The notes below the pieces were generated by a model that was given only the letters and a program-made list of their open reading frames with translations, had not been told where the DNA came from and did not search any database. This document shows positions 6,691 to 11,699 of a stretch of 11,699 nucleotides of DNA, one piece after another (the stretch's first letter is position 1; each line of letters opens with the position of its first letter). The position numbers and the translations under genes were made by a program. The DNA is from Bacillota bacterium (lineage in GTDB: Bacteria; Bacillota; Clostridia; Lachnospirales; Cellulosilyticaceae). The DNA is taken from the NCBI GenBank assembly GCA_023457875.1, contig JAEXBC010000084.1, forward strand, positions 1-11,699, read 5' to 3'.

Positions 6691-6730
6691 AAAAATAGGA
6701 AATATTTCCATGGAAATATTTCCTATTTTT
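6691..6730. terminator. Bidirectional terminator, perfect 40-bp palindrome
   Basis: The 40 bases are identical to their reverse complement. The plus strand runs AAAAATAGGAAATATTTC, CATG, GAAATATTTCCTATTTTT, with an extra T after it. Both strands therefore give a long hairpin ending in five or more T residues. It starts 3 nt after the plsC stop and overlaps the stop codon of the converging flavoprotein gene (6723), so one element ends both units. Confidence 0.93.
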
Positions 6731-7949
6731 TATCAATAATACTCTTTGCGCATAAAGCAGCGGTAGAAAATGCAGCCTGAAGATTATAACCTCCCGTATC
6801 GCCATCAAAATCTAATACTTCACCAATAAAGTAAAGTCCCTTTTGTATACGACTTTCGAGGGTAGTAGGATTGACTTCTTTTAGGTGAACACCACCAGTG
6901 GTTACCATAGCTATATGAAAGTCTCCTAATTCTTCGATATGTAAGGGGCATCTCGTTAGTATATTCACAAGGGCTTCTCTTTGCTTTTTGGGTAACTCGG
7001 CACAGGACTGATGCATATCTATATCCATATAGCTACATAAGGCTTGATAAAGATTTTTTGGTAAAAGCAATTGTTTTAAAAAGGTAATAAGTTCTTCCTT
7101 TCCTCGTTTAGGAATTTCACTCGCAAAATACGCTTTTATTTCTTCATAGGACTTAGGGTATAGGAAATTAATTGTTAAAGTGTCCTTTGCTTTCATCCAC
7201 CTTGAACTATTTAAAATAATAGGTCCAGACAAGCCACGATGAGTAAATAACAAATCCCCACAATAACTTCTTATTTTTTTCTGTTCTCTCCAAATCGTTA
7301 CTTCACTTTGCTTCACTGAAAGTCCAGCAATATCCTTAAAGCATCTTTCAACTAAGCGCACATCTGTTAATGCAGGCCTAGGTTCAATAATGGTATGCCC
7401 AAGCTCTTGAGCTAATTGATACCCCTTTCCATCTGAACCAGTTTGAGGATAAGACTTACCACCTGTAGCCATAATCAATTGATTACAAAAATAACGTTCA
7501 CCCGAATTCACTTCTACAGTAAAAATGGAATCATATACATCAATACGCTCAACTAATTGATTGTATTTCATTTCAACATTTACCTTTTGGCAGGCAATGA
7601 GTAAAGCATTTAATATATCTTGACTATTCATGGTTTTAGGAAAGACCTTAGCATTCGGAAGTACTTGATAGGCTACACCTGCATTTTGAAAAAATGTCAT
7701 GGTCTGCTTGTTATCAAAATAAAGTAGGGCTTTCTTTAAAAATTTTATTTTATCATCATAGCAGGTAAAAAAATCTTCTATTTCTCCTGCATGAGTAAAG
7801 TTACACTGACCAGCACCAGAAATAAGTAGTTTTTTCCCAGCTTTTGAATTACGTTCAATTAACAAAACCCGTTGTTGTTTTTTAGCCAGTGCTTGTGCTG
7901 CAAAAAGACCTGCAGCACCAGCTCCTACGATAATCGTGTTGTAGTGCAT
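6723..7949 (-). CDS. BaiN/HI0933-family NAD(P)/FAD-dependent oxidoreductase
   Basis: A 408-residue cytoplasmic flavoprotein. The amino terminus MHYNTIIVGAGAAGLFAA is a Rossmann FAD-binding motif (GAGAAG at residues 9-14, acidic Glu32 at the end of beta-2). The family motif ISGAGQCNFTH follows at 43-53. Near the carboxyl end are TTGGVHLKEVNP and FIGEVLDFDGDTGGYNLQAA, the conserved flavin-binding end of the HI0933-like (YhiN/BaiN) family. The substrate of most members is unknown; BaiN acts on bile acids in a few gut clostridia, and nothing here shows that activity. The longest frame begins 19 codons earlier (8006) and would overlap pgsA by 37 nt; GGAGGAG 5 nt before the ATG at 7949 and the family amino terminus support the inner start. 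It is the last gene of the operon, 20 nt after pgsA, and its stop codon lies inside the terminator palindrome. Confidence 0.92.
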   Translation of the reverse strand: MHYNTIIVGAGAAGLFAAQALAKKQQRVLLIERNSKAGKKLLISGAGQCNFTHAGEIEDFFTCYDDKIKFLKKALLYFDNKQTMTFFQNAGVAYQVLPNAKVFPKTMNSQDILNALLIACQKVNVEMKYNQLVERIDVYDSIFTVEVNSGERYFCNQLIMATGGKSYPQTGSDGKGYQLAQELGHTIIEPRPALTDVRLVERCFKDIAGLSVKQSEVTIWREQKKIRSYCGDLLFTHRGLSGPIILNSSRWMKAKDTLTINFLYPKSYEEIKAYFASEIPKRGKEELITFLKQLLLPKNLYQALCSYMDIDMHQSCAELPKKQREALVNILTRCPLHIEELGDFHIAMVTTGGVHLKEVNPTTLESRIQKGLYFIGEVLDFDGDTGGYNLQAAFSTAALCAKSIIDKK

Positions 7950-7954
7950 GATTT

Positions 7955-7961
7955 CTCCTCC
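7955..7961 (-). promoter_or_regulatory. Ribosome binding site deciding the flavoprotein start
   Basis: GGAGGAG on the minus strand lies 5 nt before the ATG at 7949, in the 20-nt gap after the pgsA stop. It rules against the upstream in-frame start at 8006. Confidence 0.85.
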
Positions 7962-7969
7962 AATAATCG

Positions 7970-8542
7970 TCATTCCTTCATGCTTAAAACATTTTTGTTG
8001 TGCCATAAATAATCAAACCCAGAAATTAAAGTGAGTAGTAATGCAGCATAAGCTAAACAAGTAGCTAGTAATGCTATGAATTCACTTTGTATGGGTAATA
8101 AATAAACGATAATCATTGCCATCTGTACAACTGTCTTTACTTTTCCTAAGTAATTCGCAGCAATGACAGTCTTTTGGTTTGCTGCCACCAGCCTTATGCC
8201 AGAAACCATAAACTCTCTTAATAAAATGAGTACAACTATCCATACCGGAAGTATTCCTGCTGGCAAAAGGCCCTTCGCACCTAAGTCAATGATGGCAAGC
8301 ATAGCGGTTGTCACCAACATTTTATCAGCTAATGGATCCATGAACTTGCCTAAATTAGTGACTAAGTCATGCTTACGTGCTAAGTATCCATCCAAAAAGT
8401 CTGTGAAGCTTGCTACAACAAAAATAATCAAAGCAATCCATAGGATACTATTTATTGAAAAAGATAAAGGAATCCATACTACACCCATAAAGACAAACAC
8501 TAACAAGATACGTAATAAGGTTAGTTTATTAGCAATATTCAT
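7970..8542 (-). CDS. pgsA: CDP-diacylglycerol--glycerol-3-phosphate 3-phosphatidyltransferase
   Basis: A 190-residue integral membrane enzyme that makes phosphatidylglycerol phosphate from CDP-diacylglycerol and glycerol-3-phosphate, the committed step to phosphatidylglycerol and cardiolipin. The CDP-alcohol phosphotransferase signature is intact: Asp48, DG at 51-52, AR at 55-56, Gly65, Asp69 and Asp73, with FMDPLADKML. Several hydrophobic segments (about 9-28, 31-46, 95-115 and 135-180) match the family's six membrane helices. The start is the ATG at 8542 with GGAGAG 7 nt upstream; a TTG five codons earlier lies across that binding site and is rejected. The first 14 nt overlap the end of rimO, which suggests translational coupling. 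The rimO-pgsA order is common in clostridia. Confidence 0.93.
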   Translation of the reverse strand: MNIANKLTLLRILLVFVFMGVVWIPLSFSINSILWIALIIFVVASFTDFLDGYLARKHDLVTNLGKFMDPLADKMLVTTAMLAIIDLGAKGLLPAGILPVWIVVLILLREFMVSGIRLVAANQKTVIAANYLGKVKTVVQMAMIIVYLLPIQSEFIALLATCLAYAALLLTLISGFDYLWHNKNVLSMKE

Positions 8543-9872
8543 TTGCGATCTCTCCAATCAAATCATAATCATTAGACTCTGTAATCTCCACGTCCACAAA
8601 ATCACCTGACATCAGTTCGCCATCATATTCAACAAACACTTCGCCATCAATATCAGGTGCATCCTGATAGGTGCGTCCAATATATACATCTTCGTCAGTG
8701 ATTTTCCCTTCAATGAGTACACGCATGAATTTACCAACCTTTTGGGCTGTTAGTTCTTGTGAAATACCATGTTGAAGTGCCATAATAGCATCCCTGCGCT
8801 TTACCTTTACTTCTTCTGCAATTTGGTCTTCATATAAAGCCGCCGGTGTGCCCTCCTCTTGAGAATAGGTAAAAACACCCAAACGATCGAATCGCATTTC
8901 CTTTACAAAATCATATAAAATTTGGAAATCCTCTTCTGTTTCTCCAGGAAAACCCACTATGAGGGTTGTTCTAAGTGCAATGTCAGGTATTTGCTGACGA
9001 AGTGTACCTAGTCGTTCTTTAAGTTGCTCAAGAGAACTTTTTCTTGCCATACGTCTAAGTACAGCAGTTGACGCATGTTGAATAGGAATATCTAAATAAT
9101 GACATACCTTAGGATTTGATTTGATTTCTTGAATCAGCTCATCGGTAATACTTTCAGGATAACAATACAATAGTCTAATCCATTCAATCCCTTCAACAGT
9201 AGATAGTTCACGTAGGAGCTTAGCTAAAGAGGCATTTTCAAGATCACGACCATATTCTGTGGTGTCTTGAGCAACTAGAATAATTTCAGAAACACCATCC
9301 TCAGCAAGCTTGATCACCTCTTGTTTGATTTTGTCCATCCTTCGACTTCTATATTTGCCTCTTAGTTTTGGAATAATACAGTAGGTACAATGCTTATCAC
9401 AACCTTCTGCAATTTTAACATAGGCAAAATAGCCTGCTGTTGTTAGAATCCGTGGCATTTCATCCAGCATTTCTCGATCTATTAAATCAAAATGTTGTGT
9501 ACGGAGACCTTTTTTTTGTAAGATATTATTTGCAATCTCTACAATTTGATCATATGAGGTGGTACCTACAACCGCATCTACCTCCGGAAATTCATCTAAG
9601 ATTTCTTGCTGATAACGTTGTGCCATACACCCTGTTACAATAAGTGCTTTACATGAACCTGTTTGCTTATAGGCAGCTACTTCTAAGATACTTTCTATGC
9701 TTTCCTTTTTGGCATCTTCAATAAAACAGCAGGTATTCACAACAAGTACATCAGCTTTGCTTTCTTCTCCTGTAATTGAAAAACCACCTTGATTAAATAG
9801 GCCTAACATATGTTCACTGTCCACTAAATTCTTATCACAGCCTAGTGAAACAAAAGATACTAAATAATTCAA
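8529..9872 (-). CDS. rimO: Ribosomal protein S12 methylthiotransferase
   Basis: A 447-residue radical-SAM enzyme that adds a methylthio group to the conserved aspartate of ribosomal protein S12. The MTTase amino domain has cluster cysteines Cys12 (SLGCDKNLVDSE), Cys48 (NTCCF) and Cys82 (VTGCMAQRY). The radical-SAM motif CDKHCTYC (Cys158, Cys162, Cys165) lies in YVKIAEGCDKHCTYCIIP, followed by KLRGKYRSR, and a TRAM domain ends the protein. SLGCDKNLVDSE and the PRILTTAGYFAYVKIAEG stretch mark RimO rather than MiaB. The chosen start is TTG at 9872, with AGGAG 7 nt upstream, giving the expected amino terminus MNYLVSFVSLGC. The open frame extends 19 codons further into folD, but that part matches no family sequence. 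It lies 19 nt after folD and overlaps pgsA by 14 nt. Confidence 0.95.
   Translation of the reverse strand: MNYLVSFVSLGCDKNLVDSEHMLGLFNQGGFSITGEESKADVLVVNTCCFIEDAKKESIESILEVAAYKQTGSCKALIVTGCMAQRYQQEILDEFPEVDAVVGTTSYDQIVEIANNILQKKGLRTQHFDLIDREMLDEMPRILTTAGYFAYVKIAEGCDKHCTYCIIPKLRGKYRSRRMDKIKQEVIKLAEDGVSEIILVAQDTTEYGRDLENASLAKLLRELSTVEGIEWIRLLYCYPESITDELIQEIKSNPKVCHYLDIPIQHASTAVLRRMARKSSLEQLKERLGTLRQQIPDIALRTTLIVGFPGETEEDFQILYDFVKEMRFDRLGVFTYSQEEGTPAALYEDQIAEEVKVKRRDAIMALQHGISQELTAQKVGKFMRVLIEGKITDEDVYIGRTYQDAPDIDGEVFVEYDGELMSGDFVDVEITESNDYDLIGEIANEYC
8550..8555 (-). promoter_or_regulatory. Ribosome binding site deciding the pgsA start
   Basis: GGAGAG on the minus strand, inside the last codons of rimO, lies 7 nt before the ATG at 8542. 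It overlaps the alternative TTG start at 8557, which is therefore unlikely. Confidence 0.75.
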
Positions 9873-9879
9873 AATGCTA

Positions 9880-9887
9880 CTCCTCTC
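9880..9887 (-). promoter_or_regulatory. Ribosome binding site for the TTG start of rimO
   Basis: GAGAGGAG on the minus strand sits in the 19-nt gap between folD and rimO, 7 nt before TTG at 9872. No in-frame ATG with suitable spacing exists here. Confidence 0.85.
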
Positions 9888-9891
9888 ATGA

Positions 9892-10746
9892 CTATAACAA
9901 ACTTCTACTCTTTTTAGCTGCCAGTACACAATTATTCATTAGCATAGCAATGGTCATAGGACCAACTCCACCTGGTACAGGAGTAATTGCCTTAACCTTT
10001 GAAACACAGGAATCAAAGTCAACATCCCCGCAGAGCTTACCAGCTTCATCACGATTAATACCTACATCAATGACTACTGCATCTGGCTTTAATTGTTCAC
10101 CCTTAATAAACTTGGCAATGCCCACTGCCGCAATGACAATATCAGCTTGTAAAAGGACCTGGGTTAAATCTTGTGTTCTTGAATGACAGATTGTAACTGT
10201 ACCATGTTCTCTTAATAAAAGCAAGCTAACAGGCTTACCTACTATATTGCTCCTGCCAACCACAACGCAGTGTTTTCCAGCAATTGAAATATTGCTTCTC
10301 TTTAATAATTCCATAATACCAGCAGGTGTACAAGATACATAGCCATCAAGCCCAATACTTAATGCGCCTACGTTTTGAGGATGAAATCCGTCAACATCCT
10401 TATTTGGGGCAATACGCATAATCACTTTTTGTTCATCCATGTGCTTAGGTAGTGGTAATTGAACCAAGATACCATGAACAAGGGGATCTTGATTTAAAGT
10501 ATCTATTAGCTTTAATAAATCTGCTTCACTGGTGTTTTCAGGTAATTCATAACTAAAGGATTTAATGCCGACATATTCACAAGCCTTTTTCTTATTTCCA
10601 ACATAAACCTTGGATGCACTATTTTCTCCTACTAAAACCACTGCAAGCCCAGGTGTTATTCCCTCTTGTATTAAATCAGCTACTTCATTTTTTAGTTCAT
10701 CTTTAATCAACGTTGAGATTAATTTTCCATCAATTATTTGAGCCAT
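9892..10746 (-). CDS. folD: Bifunctional methylenetetrahydrofolate dehydrogenase / methenyltetrahydrofolate cyclohydrolase
   Basis: A full-length FolD of 284 residues that interconverts 5,10-methylene-, 5,10-methenyl- and 10-formyl-tetrahydrofolate with NADP. The catalytic pair is Tyr48 and Lys52 (KVYVGNKKKAC). Substrate and fold motifs are ILVQLPLP (93-100), NKDVDGFHP (115-123) and PGGVGPMT (258-265). The nucleotide-binding loop is GRSNIVGKP (164-172). No active-site loss is seen. AGAGGAAA lies before the ATG, in the 17-nt gap after fhs. Next to fhs it forms the folate branch that supplies formyl- and methylene-THF for purines, thymidylate and, in acetogens, the methyl branch of acetyl-CoA synthesis; nothing in the window shows acetogenesis. 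Confidence 0.97.
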   Translation of the reverse strand: MAQIIDGKLISTLIKDELKNEVADLIQEGITPGLAVVLVGENSASKVYVGNKKKACEYVGIKSFSYELPENTSEADLLKLIDTLNQDPLVHGILVQLPLPKHMDEQKVIMRIAPNKDVDGFHPQNVGALSIGLDGYVSCTPAGIMELLKRSNISIAGKHCVVVGRSNIVGKPVSLLLLREHGTVTICHSRTQDLTQVLLQADIVIAAVGIAKFIKGEQLKPDAVVIDVGINRDEAGKLCGDVDFDSCVSKVKAITPVPGGVGPMTIAMLMNNCVLAAKKSRSLL

Positions 10747-10763
10747 TTTATTTCCTCTTTTCT

Positions 10764-11699
10764 TTAGAATAGTCCCGTAACAACACCTTTTTTATTGATA
10801 TCAATTTGCTCGGCAGCAGGTTTTTTAGGTAATCCTGGCATTGTCATCACATTACCAGTAAGGGCAACAATAAATCCAGCACCTGCTGATATTTTAAGCT
10901 CCCTTACGGTGGTTGTAAAGGCTTGTGGTCTGCCTAGCAAAGTCGCATCATCTGATAAGGAGTATTGATTTTTAGCCATACATACTGGAAGATGACTAAG
11001 CCCCAATGAAGCGATTCTCTCAAGTTCTTTTTTAGCCCTTGGCTCAAATACCACCTCTTTGGCGCCATAAATGGATTTGGCAACTTTACTTATTTTCTCT
11101 TCAATACTTAAGTGATCTTCATACAGCACTTTAAAGTAACTTGGTTCATTGTCTAATACATCTAACAATTCTTTGGCAAGCTCAATGCCACCTTCGCCAC
11201 CCTTTTCCCATACCTGGGTAAGTGCAAAACGACATCCCTTGCTAATGCATGCTTCTTTAACACACGCAATTTCAGCTTCAGTATCACTTACAAAAGCATT
11301 TAAGGTAACCACTACAGGGACTCCATAAAGCTGTAAATTTTCAATATGCTTTTCGAGGTTACTCATACCAAGCTTTAAAGCCTCGACATTCTCGTGTTTT
11401 AAGTCAGATTTTTCTACTCCCCCATTGTATTTTAGTGCACGAATAGTTGTTACTAATACCACTGCATCAGGCTTAAGTCCCGCTTTACGACATTTAATAT
11501 CAAAGAACTTTTCTGCACCTAAATCAGCTCCAAAGCCAGCTTCAGTTACAACGATATCACCTAATTTTTGAGCCAGCTTAGTTGCGATAATACTGTTGCA
11601 GCCGTGGGCAATATTTGCAAAAGGTCCGCCATGCATAATAACAGGTGTGTTTTCTAACGTTTGGCCCAAGTTAGGTTTTATGGCGTCCTTTAGAAGGGT
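10764..11699 (-). CDS. fhs: Formate--tetrahydrofolate ligase, 3' part
   Basis: The carboxyl-terminal 311 residues of a family of about 556; the amino end with the P-loop lies beyond the right edge. The frame is open to the last base: the first readable residues are [19 protein letters not shown], directly followed by [14 protein letters not shown], a signature of this ligase. Further marks are [25 protein letters not shown] and the end [12 protein letters not shown]. The enzyme makes 10-formyl-THF from formate, THF and ATP. A TTG at 11669 could be mistaken for a start, but it is the Leu of the conserved KPNLGQTLE and is internal. folD follows after 17 nt, forming a C1-folate pair in one operon. 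Confidence 0.97.
   Translation of the reverse strand, partial: TLLKDAIKPNLGQTLENTPVIMHGGPFANIAHGCNSIIATKLAQKLGDIVVTEAGFGADLGAEKFFDIKCRKAGLKPDAVVLVTTIRALKYNGGVEKSDLKHENVEALKLGMSNLEKHIENLQLYGVPVVVTLNAFVSDTEAEIACVKEACISKGCRFALTQVWEKGGEGGIELAKELLDVLDNEPSYFKVLYEDHLSIEEKISKVAKSIYGAKEVVFEPRAKKELERIASLGLSHLPVCMAKNQYSLSDDATLLGRPQAFTTTVRELKISAGAGFIVALTGNVMTMPGLPKKPAAEQIDINKKGVVTGLF

Noticed and set aside
7950..8006. Longer amino terminus for the flavoprotein gene (19 extra residues)
   Set aside because: It overlaps pgsA, lacks a binding site and does not match the family start, whereas GGAGGAG precedes the inner ATG.
8163..8609. Plus-strand open frame of 148 codons across pgsA and the end of rimO
   Set aside because: It is antisense to two well-supported genes with intact motifs, and its composition looks like a shadow frame.
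9440..10186. Plus-strand open frames inside rimO and folD
   Set aside because: They are opposite strongly conserved coding sequence and have no independent support.
11669..11669. TTG at 11669 as the start of a short formate-THF ligase
   Set aside because: The frame stays open to the window edge and the upstream codons read the conserved LLKDAIKPN. The gene is cut by the edge, not truncated in nature.
1..11699. CRISPR array, tRNA/rRNA genes, insertion sequences or phage genes
   Set aside because: I looked for spaced direct repeats, tRNA-like folds, transposase motifs and terminal inverted repeats and found none. The tRNA-related element is the T-box leader only.

Overview
The window is an AT-rich chromosomal segment of a low-GC Firmicute, most likely a member of Clostridia. 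The evidence is a clostridial-type formate-tetrahydrofolate ligase next to folD, a DUF1015 gene, an rpsU-yqeY pair, strong AGGAGG ribosome binding sites, near-consensus sigma-A promoters and an alanine T-box leader. The Lachnospirales/Cellulosilyticum area is a guess from general resemblance. Almost every gene is a housekeeping gene. I see no insertion sequence, prophage, CRISPR array, tRNA or rRNA gene.

Layout, right to left, because most genes are on the minus strand. From 11699 to 6723 runs a tightly packed operon: the 3' part of fhs (cut by the window edge), folD, rimO, pgsA and a BaiN/HI0933-type flavoprotein. Gaps are about 20 nt or less, and rimO and pgsA overlap by 14 nt. It ends in a perfect 40-bp palindrome (6691-6730). 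This palindrome also terminates the only plus-strand gene, a plsC-type acyltransferase (5968-6687) that converges on the operon. Divergent from plsC is a DUF1015 gene (5797-4571). 

Next comes a consensus promoter (4513-4541) and a complete T-box leader whose specifier reads GCA (alanine). It controls a VanY-like M15 D,D-carboxypeptidase gene without a signal peptide (4210-3626), followed after 28 nt by alaS (3597-958). A second near-consensus promoter (880-908) drives rpsU (806-627, a 59-residue S21 gene) and yqeY (571-125). The rpsU mRNA begins with a hairpin whose loop could pair with the Shine-Dalgarno sequence. A terminator (81-110) closes this unit. At the extreme left edge a ribosome binding site and start codon of another minus-strand gene are visible.

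Functionally, fhs and folD make and interconvert C1-tetrahydrofolates, rimO modifies ribosomal protein S12, and pgsA and plsC make phospholipids. The T-box unit senses uncharged tRNA-Ala and raises AlaRS, and with it a peptidase expected to release D-alanine. The most notable observation is this last linkage: a leaderless D,D-carboxypeptidase placed as first gene under an alanine T-box. Five genes (yqeY, the DUF1015 gene, baiN, pgsA, rimO) needed their start codons moved inward from the longest open frame, on the basis of ribosome binding sites.
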